64,000 bases of DNA from Aquimarina spinulae (GTDB lineage Bacteria; Bacteroidota; Bacteroidia; Flavobacteriales; Flavobacteriaceae), in the NCBI RefSeq assembly GCF_943373825.1, contig NZ_CALSBP010000001.1, positions 62,001-126,000 on the forward strand, in the 5' to 3' direction. A program made the translations under genes and the position numbers. Shown piece by piece: positions 55,630 to 64,000 of this stretch (its first letter is position 1; each line of letters begins with the position of its first letter). The notes under the pieces are model-generated. The model ran no database searches, was not told the origin of the DNA, and was given only the letters and a program-made list of their open reading frames with translations.

Positions 55630-56496
55630 ATGACCGAAAACGTAAAAATTATTGAATGCCCTCGAGATGCTATGCAGGGTATAAAAGAATTCATTCCTAC
55701 CGAAAAAAAAGTTCAGTATATTCAGTCATTGTTACGGTGTGGTTTTGATACCATAGATTTTGGGAGTTTTGTTTCACCAAAAGCAATACCGCAAATGGTA
55801 GATACTGCAGAGGTTTTGTCGCAATTAGATCTTTCTGATACCAGAAGTAAATTGTTGGCAATTATTGCTAATGTTCGCGGTGCTAATGATGCAGTACAAC
55901 ATGAAGCAATCAATTATTTGGGATATCCTTTCTCGATTTCAGAAAATTTCCAAATGAGAAATACACATAAAACTATTGCAGAATCTGTAGCTACATTACA
56001 AGAAATATTACACATCGCAGATAAAGCAAATAAAGAAGTGGTGGCTTATCTTTCTATGGGGTTTGGTAATCCTTATGGAGATCCATGGAGTGTAGAAATA
56101 GTAGGAGAGTGGACCGAGAAATTAAGCAAGATGGGGGTGAAGATTCTTTCATTATCAGATACTGTTGGTACTTCTTCACCAGAAATTATTGATTACTTGT
56201 TTTCGAATTTAATTCCGGCTTATCCAGAAATTGAATTTGGAGCGCATTTGCATACTACACCAACAACCTGGTTTGAGAAAGTAGATTCTGCATATAAAGC
56301 AGGATGCAGACGTTTTGATGGAGCTATTCAAGGATTTGGAGGATGCCCAATGGCAAAAGATGAATTGACTGGTAATATGCCTACAGAACGTATGATCTCA
56401 TATTTTACAACGGTGAATGCCGAAACGAATATCAAAACGCTAAGTTTTGAATCTTCGCATAACGAGGCTACCAAAATATTTTCGTTGTATCATTAG
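55630..56496 (+). CDS. Hydroxymethylglutaryl-CoA lyase
   Basis: Cleaves HMG-CoA to acetyl-CoA and acetoacetate in leucine breakdown. The 288-residue TIM barrel shows ECPRDAMQG near the N-terminus (catalytic Arg12, metal Asp13), FGSFVSPKAIPQM, LSDTVGTSSPE, the metal-binding GAHLHTT near 205 and the flexible-loop Cys in GFGGCPMAKDELTGNMPTE near 238. The first motif departs slightly from the common PRDGLQN. A separate transcription unit. Confidence 0.9.
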   Translation: MTENVKIIECPRDAMQGIKEFIPTEKKVQYIQSLLRCGFDTIDFGSFVSPKAIPQMVDTAEVLSQLDLSDTRSKLLAIIANVRGANDAVQHEAINYLGYPFSISENFQMRNTHKTIAESVATLQEILHIADKANKEVVAYLSMGFGNPYGDPWSVEIVGEWTEKLSKMGVKILSLSDTVGTSSPEIIDYLFSNLIPAYPEIEFGAHLHTTPTTWFEKVDSAYKAGCRRFDGAIQGFGGCPMAKDELTGNMPTERMISYFTTVNAETNIKTLSFESSHNEATKIFSLYH

Positions 56497-56578
56497 TCTG
56501 TATCACACTTAAAACCAGCATAGTAATTTTCTTTCTTTACTGAAGTTTAAAATTAATTTAGATTTAGAATAAATAAAC

Positions 56579-56609
56579 TTTGTCAAGTTCATTTTGATGA
56601 ATATATTTG
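56579..56609 (+). promoter_or_regulatory. Full Bacteroidota promoter of the DUF4856 operon
   Basis: TTTG at 56579-56582 (-33 element), a 19-base spacer, then TATATTTG at 56602-56609 (-7, TAnnTTTG). Both elements and the spacing match the known consensus. The ATG is at 56650. Confidence 0.8.
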
Positions 56610-56649
56610 CGAACTCATAAGTTATTGATATTAAGTCTAAATAAAAGAA

Positions 56650-57870
56650 ATGAAAATTAAAAATTTGCTAAAAATCGTATGTATATCAGGAGCCTTTGTT
56701 TTAGGATCTTGTTCTTCAGATGATGATACTACTCCAGAAGTAGTGGCACCCGCAAACTACGTTTTTGAACGTAATAATGAAAGCTCTGTAAGTTTTGGAG
56801 GTCAAACTACGCGTATTGCAATGGCCGAAGAAATTGTAAGTAAATTAAAAGATAGAACAAGTACTGAAGCTATTTTGGATGCAATGTTTGCTCATGTAGA
56901 AGGAACAAATGATTTTTCTGATGCTAATCTAAATGCATCTGGTAAAAGTGTAAGAAGCAAAACGGCTGCGTCAAGAGATTATTTTTCTGATAACGCAACA
57001 GATGCTGCAGTTATAAAGGGAAAATTTGATGAGTGGATAAAAAGTCAGGTAGATAATGTTTTTCCTAATTGGGAAACAAGTGCTTCAGCTGGTGTAGCGG
57101 GAGTTATACAAGAAGCTGGTGGAGGATCTAATAGATATGTTAATGCAAAAGGATTAGAATTAAACCAAGCATTTGCCAAGAGTTTGATAGGAGCTTTAAT
57201 GACTGATCAAGCTTTAAATAATTATTTGGGAACTGCAGTTTTAGATGAAGCTTCTAATGTAGCAGATAATAATAATGGTGTGGTAGCAGAAGGTAAGCCT
57301 TACACTACAATGGAGCATAAATGGGATGAAGCTTACGGTTATTTATATGGAGCTTCTCAGGATAAAGCAGACCCAAATAAAACTATAGGTAAAGATGATA
57401 GTTTTCTCAATAAGTATATTGGAAGAGTAGAAGGAGATTCTGATTTTGCAGGTATTGCAAAAGAAATATTTGATGCATTTAAGCTAGGTAGGGCAGCCAT
57501 TGTTGCAAAGAGGTATGATGTACGTGATGCGCAAGCAGCGATTATTAGAGAAAAAATATCACAAGTTATTGCGATAAGAGCGGTATATTATTTACAACAA
57601 GGAAAAAATGCGTTAGAGGCCTCTACTGTAGATTATGCTAGTGCATTTCACGACCTATCTGAAGGGTTTGGATTTGTATATAGTCTACAATTTACAAGAA
57701 AATCACAAGGTAATGTTCCTTATTTAACAAGAACCGAGGTTCAAGGATTAATAGATCAGTTAATGGGAGGTACTAACGGACTTTGGGATGTAACTCCGGC
57801 AACTTTGCAATCAATTTCCGAAACTATTGCAGGTAAATTTAGTTTTACTGTAGGACAAGCTGGTAGCTAG
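56650..57870 (+). CDS. DUF4856 surface lipoprotein
   Basis: 406 residues with a lipoprotein signal (LGSCSSDDD, lipid Cys21). The start of the mature domain, YVFERNNESSVSFGGQTTRIAMAEEIVSKL, is the DUF4856 hallmark; the remainder is helical, including AVYYLQQGKNALE and HDLSEGFGFVYSLQF. DUF4856 proteins are found beside imelysin genes in flavobacteria and are thought to be outer-membrane metal-uptake partners. A strong terminator separates it from the imelysin gene, perhaps giving higher output. Confidence 0.85.
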   Translation: MKIKNLLKIVCISGAFVLGSCSSDDDTTPEVVAPANYVFERNNESSVSFGGQTTRIAMAEEIVSKLKDRTSTEAILDAMFAHVEGTNDFSDANLNASGKSVRSKTAASRDYFSDNATDAAVIKGKFDEWIKSQVDNVFPNWETSASAGVAGVIQEAGGGSNRYVNAKGLELNQAFAKSLIGALMTDQALNNYLGTAVLDEASNVADNNNGVVAEGKPYTTMEHKWDEAYGYLYGASQDKADPNKTIGKDDSFLNKYIGRVEGDSDFAGIAKEIFDAFKLGRAAIVAKRYDVRDAQAAIIREKISQVIAIRAVYYLQQGKNALEASTVDYASAFHDLSEGFGFVYSLQFTRKSQGNVPYLTRTEVQGLIDQLMGGTNGLWDVTPATLQSISETIAGKFSFTVGQAGS

Positions 57871-57894
57871 AATAATGAACAATTCATAAAGTTT

Positions 57895-57938
57895 AAAAAA
57901 AGAGGTTGGAAATTATAACATTTCCAACCTCTTTTTTT
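57895..57938 (+). terminator. Terminator between DUF4856 and imelysin genes
   Basis: GAGGTTGGAAA and TTTCCAACCTC, extended by A and T runs to an 18-bp stem with an 8-base loop, ending in seven T. Confidence 0.9.
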
Positions 57939-57945
57939 ACATTTG
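57938..57945 (+). promoter_or_regulatory. -7 promoter element for the imelysin gene
   Basis: TACATTTG matches TAnnTTTG exactly, starting on the last T of the preceding terminator and 31 bases before the ATG. No -33 TTG at the usual spacing. Confidence 0.5.
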
Positions 57946-57976
57946 CAAAAATTTATTAAGAATAAATAAAAATAAG

Positions 57977-59098
57977 ATGAAGAAATCATTATTTTTAGTT
58001 TTGGCCACGCTGGTTTTTATAGTGGGCTGCTCATCGAGTGATGATTCAAATGGTACAGGCGATAATACAGATAATTTTGACCGAAAAGCCTTATTAACTA
58101 ATATAGCAGATAATATAGTTATACCTTCGTATCAAAGTTTTTCTACCGATATAACTGCTTTAAAAACGGCAACCTCTACTTTTGTAACTACAACCGATAC
58201 AGCAAATCTTGTTGCGCTAAGGAATGCTTGGATAAAAGCATATACCTCATGGCAATCGGTGAGTATGTTTGAAATAGGAAAAGCAGAAGAACTTTCGCTA
58301 CGAAATTTTATGAATGTATATCCTGTTACTGTAGCCGAAATAGAATCTAATATTACTTCGGGAACGTATGATTTTACTTCGGTAACAAAACAAGACGAAC
58401 AAGGATTTGGAGCTTTGGATTATCTTTTGAATGGATTATCAGGTACCGATACAGGAATCGTAGAGTTTTATACTACCAATGCTAATGCTGCTGGTTATAA
58501 AAAGTATTTAACTGATTTGGTAGACCGTATGAATAATCTTACCGATGAGGTTTTAAACGACTGGAAAGGAAGTTATAGAGGTACTTTTATAAGTAATAGT
58601 GGATCTTCTGCAACAAGCTCGGTAGATAAATTGACTAATGATTTTATTTTTCATTATGAAAAGCATTTACGTGCAGCCAAAATAGGAATACCTGCAGGTG
58701 TGTTCTCGGGGTCTCCATTAGATAATACAGTAGAAGCTTTTTATAAGACAGATATATCTAAGGCACTTTTTAATGCTAATCTTAGTGCATTACAAGATTT
58801 TTTTAATGGAAAACATTTTGGGAGCACGACTACAGGAGAAAGTTTAAAAACATATTTAGATTTCTTAAATACAATTAAAAATGGCGAAGATTTAAGTACG
58901 CTTATCAATAACCAATTTAATACTGCAAGAACAAAAGCATCAAGTCTGGATGACGATTTCTCATCTCAGGTTCGTACCAACAATAGTTTAATGACACAAA
59001 CCTATGATGAATTACAGAAAAATGTAGTTTTTCTTAAGGTAGATATGCTTTCTGCAATGTCTATACGTGTAGATTTTGTTGATGCCGATGGAGATTAA
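57977..59098 (+). CDS. Imelysin-family lipoprotein
   Basis: 373 residues: signal with lipid Cys18 (IVGCSSSDD), then the two-lobed helical imelysin fold (RNAWIKAYTSWQSV, EIGKAEELSLRNFMNVYP, GFGALDYLLNG, DWKGSYRGTFI). The GxHxxE peptidase-type motif is not present; the corresponding GFGALDYL sequence is as in IrpA-like iron-regulated members. The family is linked to iron acquisition. Followed by HTTM and TonB-receptor genes, supporting an uptake role. Confidence 0.88.
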   Translation: MKKSLFLVLATLVFIVGCSSSDDSNGTGDNTDNFDRKALLTNIADNIVIPSYQSFSTDITALKTATSTFVTTTDTANLVALRNAWIKAYTSWQSVSMFEIGKAEELSLRNFMNVYPVTVAEIESNITSGTYDFTSVTKQDEQGFGALDYLLNGLSGTDTGIVEFYTTNANAAGYKKYLTDLVDRMNNLTDEVLNDWKGSYRGTFISNSGSSATSSVDKLTNDFIFHYEKHLRAAKIGIPAGVFSGSPLDNTVEAFYKTDISKALFNANLSALQDFFNGKHFGSTTTGESLKTYLDFLNTIKNGEDLSTLINNQFNTARTKASSLDDDFSSQVRTNNSLMTQTYDELQKNVVFLKVDMLSAMSIRVDFVDADGD

Positions 59099-59116
59099 AT
59101 TTGCATATATTGTTAG

Positions 59117-60478
59117 ATGACTTTTAAACTTAACGAATATCTGAAAAAAACAACGGAGGCTGCACCACTTGCAGTCTTTCGTATTTTTTTTGGAGTAATG
59201 ATGCTAATTAGTATTATTCGTTTTTGGAGCTACGGATGGATCGATAAACTATACATTCAGCCTAAGTTTTTTTTCTCATATTATGGTTTCGAATGGATAA
59301 AACCTATCGGAATCTATACCTACATTATTTTTGCCATATGCGGAATTTCTACAATTTTTATAGCACTTGGTTTCAAATATAGGATTGCAATAGTTACTTT
59401 TTTTATCAGTTTTACTTACATAGAGTTAATGGACAAGACAACATATCTTAACCATTACTATTTTATAAGCTTACTTAGTTTTGTAATGATTTTTTTACCT
59501 GCAAATAGGTATTATGCATTAGATGCGAAACTGAAAAGAATTTCTTATCAATTAATCCCTAACTGGACAATTGATGCTATCAAATTACTTTTGGGGATTG
59601 TATATTTTTATGCAGGTTTAGCAAAACTTAATTCTGATTGGCTGGTAAAAGCGATGCCTCTTAAAATATGGTTGCCTTCTAAATACGGTGTACCTCTTTT
59701 GGGAGATTTGATGCAAAAAGAATGGATGCATTATCTATTTAGCTATTCGGGTGCGATGTATGATCTTACAATTCCACTATTGTTATTATATAGAAAAACG
59801 AGACCTTTTGCTTTTATTCTGGTCGTTATCTTTCATGTATTAACCCGGGTTCTTTTTCCTATAGGAATGTTTCCTTATATTATGATTGTAAGCACATTGA
59901 TATTTTTTGATGCTAGTCTCCATCATAAGATATTAGATTTTATTTCCAAAGTATTTAAAATAAACAAGCTACAGTTTGACACCAATACAGCATTACAATT
60001 TTTTCCTAAGAAAAATAAAGTCTTTTTAACGTCTATAACTATATTCTTTGCGATTCAGTTACTTCTACCGTTTAGATATATATTATACCCGGGAGAATTA
60101 TTCTGGACAGAAGAAGGGTTTCGGTTTTCATGGAGAGTAATGTTAATGGAAAAAGCGGGCTATGCTAATTTTAAAATTGTTGATAGTGTAACCAAAAAGC
60201 GATTTTATGTTGATAACGACGATTTTCTTACCGCTTTTCAACAAAAACAAATGGCATCGCAACCTGACTTTATATTACAATATGCTCATTATCTAAAAAA
60301 ACATTTTGAAAGTCAAGGGCATCAAAACATACAAGTATTTGTTGAGAGCTATGTAACACTTAATGGAAGGTTAAGTACACAATATATAGATCCAACAGTA
60401 GATTTGGGAAAACAAAAAGAATCATTTAAACATAAAAATTGGATTATTCCATTTAAGGATGAAATTAAGGGATTATAG
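59117..60478 (+). CDS. HTTM-domain membrane protein (gamma-carboxylase-like)
   Basis: A 453-residue protein with at least seven hydrophobic helices in the first 300 residues and a soluble C-terminal region. FRIFFGVMMLISIIRFWSYGWI and the LGIVYFYAGLAKLNSDWL segment are typical of HTTM/vitamin K-dependent gamma-carboxylase-like proteins. The bacterial substrate is unknown. It starts 18 bases after the imelysin gene and overlaps the TonB receptor by 20 bases, so the three are translated from one message. Confidence 0.88.
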   Translation: MTFKLNEYLKKTTEAAPLAVFRIFFGVMMLISIIRFWSYGWIDKLYIQPKFFFSYYGFEWIKPIGIYTYIIFAICGISTIFIALGFKYRIAIVTFFISFTYIELMDKTTYLNHYYFISLLSFVMIFLPANRYYALDAKLKRISYQLIPNWTIDAIKLLLGIVYFYAGLAKLNSDWLVKAMPLKIWLPSKYGVPLLGDLMQKEWMHYLFSYSGAMYDLTIPLLLLYRKTRPFAFILVVIFHVLTRVLFPIGMFPYIMIVSTLIFFDASLHHKILDFISKVFKINKLQFDTNTALQFFPKKNKVFLTSITIFFAIQLLLPFRYILYPGELFWTEEGFRFSWRVMLMEKAGYANFKIVDSVTKKRFYVDNDDFLTAFQQKQMASQPDFILQYAHYLKKHFESQGHQNIQVFVESYVTLNGRLSTQYIDPTVDLGKQKESFKHKNWIIPFKDEIKGL

Positions 60479-62933
60479 CGTATTTTTTGGAACATTATTA
60501 ATGATAAGCTCAGTTTTTGGGCAATATCAATTTAAGGGCACAGTAACAAATTTAGATAATCAACCTATTGCAAATGCAGAGGTATATAACAGAACCAACG
60601 GTAAGCAGACCATTACAAATACCGATGGTCAATTTAAATTTGCAGACTTACCAAAAGGAGAGTATCTGATTACTATTTTTAGTTTTGATTTTGAAATTCT
60701 GGAACAGCAAATAAAGATTGAAGGCGATGAATCAAAAGATTTTGTGTTGAAACCCTTGGGAGAAGAACTTTCTGAAGTTTTGATCACACAACGAAAAGAA
60801 AAGATTTTTGGACTCAAACAACTTAGACCTGTAGAAGGAACTGCAATTTTTGCAGGTAAAAAAAGTGAAGTAATTCTGGTAGACCAAACAGTTGGGAATT
60901 TAGCTTCAAATAATTCTAGGCAGATTTATGCTCAGGTTGTTGGATTAAATATATACGAAAACAGTGATGCAGGCCTTCAACTTAATATTGGAGGTAGGGG
61001 ATTAGATCCGAACCGATCTGCCAATTTTAATATAAAACAAAATGGTTACGATATAAGTGCCGATGTTTTAGGATACCCCGAGAGTTATTATACTCCTCCT
61101 GCAGAAGCTTTGAGTGAAATACAGGTTGTTCGCGGAGCTGCATCATTACAATATGGAACTCAGTTTGGGGGATTAATCAATTTTAAAATGAAGCAGCCCA
61201 ATCCCAATAAAAAAATAGAACTCATATCCAGGCAATCATTAGGATCATTTAATCTATTTACGAGTTTTAATAGTATTAGTGGTACTTTAGGTAAGTTTAG
61301 TTATTACACTTATTTTAATTATAAAAAAGGTGACGGTTATAGACCAAATTCAGAATTTGATTCTAAAAACTTTTATGCGAATGTCGGATATACTTTTACC
61401 GATAAAACAAAACTAACTTTTGAAGCCACATATCTTGATTACCTGGCACAACAACCAGGAGGACTAACCGATACTCAATTCGATGAAAACCCAGAGTTTA
61501 GCAATCGAACCAGGAATTGGTTTGATGTAAACTGGAAATTATTCTCCCTAAAACTAGAACATAAATTCTCTGATAAGACCGATTTTAGTTTAAATCTTTT
61601 TGGTCTTGATGCTTCTCGAAAAGCAGTAGGTTTTAGAGGGAATCCTTTTATACTAAACTCAAACCCTATTACAGATGTGGATGAAACAGATGCTAATGGT
61701 AATTTTGCTTTTCCACGTGATTTGATTGTAGGTAACTTTAGAAATTGGGGTGCAGAGGCTAGATTATTAAGTAGATACAATTTGTTTGGTAAGGAGTCAG
61801 TTTTTTTAATAGGCTCAAAATATTACCAGGCTAATAATGACTCTAGACAAGGTCCGGGAAGTATCGGAACTAATGCAAGTTTTGACTTTGCTACGCAAGC
61901 ATTTCCAGATTACCCAAACCAATCTGATTTTGATTTTCCTAACCTGAATGTAGCCATATTTGGAGAGAATATTTTTAATATTTCTGATCGCTTTTCAGTA
62001 ACTCCTGGTTTTAGATTTGAATATATTAAAACCGAAAGCGAAGGAAGTTATAATCAGGTTAATTTTGATCTGGCAGGAAATCCTATATCTAATACTACCT
62101 TGGTAGATAACAGAACTCTGGATCGCTCATTTTTACTTTTTGGTATTGGAGCCAGTTATAAGCCAAATACCCATTTAGAAGCATATGCCAATTTATCTCA
62201 GAATTATAGGTCAGTTACTTTTAGTGATATTCGAGTAGTAAGCCCAACTTTTATAATTGATCCCGATATTTCTGATGAAGAAGGTTTTACTGCCGATTTT
62301 GGCGTTAGAGGAAAAATAGGAGGAAATAAACTGTCTTATGATATTGGAGGTTTTGGATTGCTATACGATGATCGAATTGGGATCGTATTAGACGACAGAG
62401 CAAATAGAGTTAGAAAGAATATAGGGAAAGCACTTATTTATGGGTTAGAAACTTTTATGGATTGGAACATTCTTAATACATTTTATGCGGGAAACTCAGA
62501 TTTCCGATTTAATTGGTTTGTTAATGCATCTTTTACAGAATCAGAATATATAGAGTCTGAAGAAGCAGGAGTAAAAGGTAAAAAAGTCGAATTTATACCA
62601 GTAGTGAACTTAAAAACCGGATTAAAATTTGGTTACAAAAACTTTCTTGCCAATACACAATTTACCTATTTGTCAGAACAGTTTACAGATGTAACCAATG
62701 CTACTAATGCACCTTCTGGAGATAGTCGTAATGGTATTATTGGCGAAATCCCATCGTACCACATCCTTGATTTTTCAGTTTCTTATCGGTATAAGAAATT
62801 TAAACTGGAAACAGGGGTAAATAATGTTTTAGATACTCGTTATTTTACCAGAAGAGCGACCGGTTATCCTGGGCCGGGAATTATACCTTCTGAGCCTTTA
62901 ACCTGGTATACCACTTTACAGTTTAAATGGTAA
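60459..62933 (+). CDS. TonB-dependent receptor, FecA-like, with carboxypeptidase-like N-domain
   Basis: 824-residue outer-membrane gated channel. Signal peptide (ends VFGQ), a CarboxypepD-regulatory-like domain (about 22-95, GTVTNLDNQPIANAEVYN), a plug (about 100-240, NIGGRGLDPNRSANFNIKQNG and VVRGAASLQYGTQFGGLIN), then a 22-strand barrel ending in the aromatic TTLQFKW. Its context with imelysin and DUF4856 points to iron or another metal complex as cargo; the ligand is not readable from sequence. Confidence 0.92.
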   Translation: MKLRDYSVFFGTLLMISSVFGQYQFKGTVTNLDNQPIANAEVYNRTNGKQTITNTDGQFKFADLPKGEYLITIFSFDFEILEQQIKIEGDESKDFVLKPLGEELSEVLITQRKEKIFGLKQLRPVEGTAIFAGKKSEVILVDQTVGNLASNNSRQIYAQVVGLNIYENSDAGLQLNIGGRGLDPNRSANFNIKQNGYDISADVLGYPESYYTPPAEALSEIQVVRGAASLQYGTQFGGLINFKMKQPNPNKKIELISRQSLGSFNLFTSFNSISGTLGKFSYYTYFNYKKGDGYRPNSEFDSKNFYANVGYTFTDKTKLTFEATYLDYLAQQPGGLTDTQFDENPEFSNRTRNWFDVNWKLFSLKLEHKFSDKTDFSLNLFGLDASRKAVGFRGNPFILNSNPITDVDETDANGNFAFPRDLIVGNFRNWGAEARLLSRYNLFGKESVFLIGSKYYQANNDSRQGPGSIGTNASFDFATQAFPDYPNQSDFDFPNLNVAIFGENIFNISDRFSVTPGFRFEYIKTESEGSYNQVNFDLAGNPISNTTLVDNRTLDRSFLLFGIGASYKPNTHLEAYANLSQNYRSVTFSDIRVVSPTFIIDPDISDEEGFTADFGVRGKIGGNKLSYDIGGFGLLYDDRIGIVLDDRANRVRKNIGKALIYGLETFMDWNILNTFYAGNSDFRFNWFVNASFTESEYIESEEAGVKGKKVEFIPVVNLKTGLKFGYKNFLANTQFTYLSEQFTDVTNATNAPSGDSRNGIIGEIPSYHILDFSVSYRYKKFKLETGVNNVLDTRYFTRRATGYPGPGIIPSEPLTWYTTLQFKW

Positions 62934-62980
62934 GCACTAGAATAGCTTTAGGTGTAGTAATGTATTAAAATGAAATTGTA

Positions 62981-63493
62981 ATGAATGAATTTTTTGAATA
63001 CGATAGTATGGTGGCGAAGTACTACCAGAAAACACCTAATCGCGTATTACCATTAGTTTCATGGGAGTTTTATGGAGAACACCTTTCAGTATTCGAAAGC
63101 TTTAAAGAAGATCTTAATACGTTAAAGAAAATTACCAAAAATTGGAATTTTACGAGAGACTATTACCAAGAATTTATTCAAGAACAATCTGTTATTGTTA
63201 TTACGAATCCCAATCTTAAAATTGTATACGCTTCACAAAATATTCAAAAACTAAGTGGATATTCACCTAATGAGGTTATAGGCAATTCGCCAAAAATATT
63301 TCAGGGTGAAGATACATGTACCAAGACATCTGCAAAAATACGAACTGCTATAGCTAGTGAGATTCCTTTTGAAGTATCGATTGTAAACTATAAAAAGGAT
63401 AAAACCCCATATTTATGCCAGATTAAAGGATTTCCGATTTGGGATAAACATGGTAAATTGGTTAATTATATTGCTTTTGAGAAAGTAGCATAG
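62981..63493 (+). CDS. LOV-like PAS protein lacking the photoactive Cys
   Basis: 170 residues: a helical N-terminus (1-65) and one PAS domain (about 66-168) that aligns with LOV domains over IVYASQNIQKLSGYSPNEVIG, FQGEDT, the NYKKDKTPY strand and GFPIWDKHGKLVNYIAFEKV. In LOV proteins the loop reads NCRFLQG; here it is SPKIFQG, with Pro104 where the flavin-adduct Cys should be. There is no output domain. It may bind flavin for redox sensing or act as a protein-interaction module. 47 bases after the TonB receptor. Confidence 0.82.
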   Translation: MNEFFEYDSMVAKYYQKTPNRVLPLVSWEFYGEHLSVFESFKEDLNTLKKITKNWNFTRDYYQEFIQEQSVIVITNPNLKIVYASQNIQKLSGYSPNEVIGNSPKIFQGEDTCTKTSAKIRTAIASEIPFEVSIVNYKKDKTPYLCQIKGFPIWDKHGKLVNYIAFEKVA

Positions 63494-64000
63494 TCATATT
63501 TTTATGAAACTAAATCTTGACCTAAGTTCTAATAACTTCATTAAATGCTATTTTTAGAGAAATCTATGTTTCAAAATTAAAATAGATAATCTTATTTTAC
63601 CTTTCATTTTTTATTCAACATCTCATTCGTCCCTTTTTTGGGTGTATTCATCACAAAAGCTATATTAAAATTTTGAATATATTTTTTATTCTTAAAGATT
63701 TGCCTTTAGGTATGTTACTAAGGAATGTTTGTTTAAAACAAAGAAAGGATGAAGATTCAAAGCATTTTAATTCATTTGTATATTAAGTTGTTTGTTAATT
63801 ATTGTTTAAAAATGAAGTGATACTAATCTTGATTTTATTAAAAATTGGTATTTATGATTATTTCAATTATGGAGGCATGAAACGTCGATTTAAAGAAGAT
63901 AAAATTAATTGACTAAAAATGACAAATTACCATACTACTAATTATAGTATTGTTTTCGTTAGATTAGTCAACTTTCGGGTATAATACTAAAAAACACTTA
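63494..64000. other. Intergenic stretch to the window end
   Basis: About 500 AT-rich bases after the PAS gene. No ORF with coding character, terminator with a clear T-run or known repeat was recognised. Confidence 0.4.

Noticed and set aside
1..64000. Search by eye for tRNA, rRNA, CRISPR arrays and transposase genes
   Set aside because: None found; no gene carries a DDE or Tyr/Ser recombinase motif. Small RNAs cannot be excluded without a covariance search.

Overview
The window reads as chromosome of a marine-type member of the Flavobacteriaceae (Bacteroidota). The evidence is AT-rich DNA, TAnnTTTG-type -7 promoter elements, many lipoproteins with an acidic Ser/Asp run just after the lipid-bearing Cys, a hybrid two-component regulator, a DUF3276/PUR protein, a TonB-dependent receptor and GG-leader precursor peptides. 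Genus cannot be fixed from this stretch; the gene content resembles Aquimarina- or Kordia-like genomes. No rRNA, tRNA, CRISPR array, complete insertion sequence or prophage was recognised.

Layout. (1) 1-2070: the 3' end of a C-type lectin protein and lnt. (2) 2.7-4.7 kb: four intact small GG-leader peptide genes and one decayed copy, each intact copy behind the same short leader hairpin. (3) 4.8-11.0 kb: housekeeping genes pssA, lptB, a CMD-family gene, tatC, kdsD/kpsF and recQ. (4) 11.7-12.5 kb: a frame-broken GG-leader precursor and a lone LytTR regulator. (5) 12.9-28.9 kb: mostly core genes, including a cyclophilin-FKBP fusion, an M14 peptidase, a DUF3276 protein, an ABC exporter, a branched-chain amino acid dehydrogenase, nusB, yajC, pepT, pyrD and a LysE exporter. 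(6) 29.3-31.5 kb: a membrane TPR-AraC regulator and an orphan ORF. (7) 31.6-43.1 kb: an accessory RHS/YD-repeat locus with small genes, a 21-bp-period repeat array, two giant secreted RHS proteins and a two-helix membrane protein that is the candidate immunity protein. (8) 43.5-51.9 kb: two minus-strand operons of surface lipoproteins (six-repeat NHL propellers, Kelch-like, TapB-like, beta-barrel), divergent from a 1009-aa hybrid histidine kinase at 52.4 kb. (9) 55.6-63.5 kb: HMG-CoA lyase, then a probable metal/iron uptake operon (DUF4856, imelysin, HTTM, TonB receptor) and a LOV-like PAS protein without the photoactive Cys.

How the genes work together. The kdsD-tatC-CMD-lptB run supplies envelope functions (Kdo synthesis, Tat export, LPS transport). 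Lipoprotein maturation needs Lnt, and the window encodes about ten predicted lipoproteins. The RHS locus is organised like a polymorphic toxin locus: carrier proteins, a variable C-terminus after the conserved RHS core, then a small AT-rich membrane gene. The strongest candidates for something undescribed are the four-Cys peptide family with its fixed leader hairpin, the RHS tip/immunity pair, and the 21-bp phased array. Three genes carry single-base breaks at homopolymers (A8, G4, T9). These may be real slippage sites or sequencing errors, and the sequence alone cannot decide.
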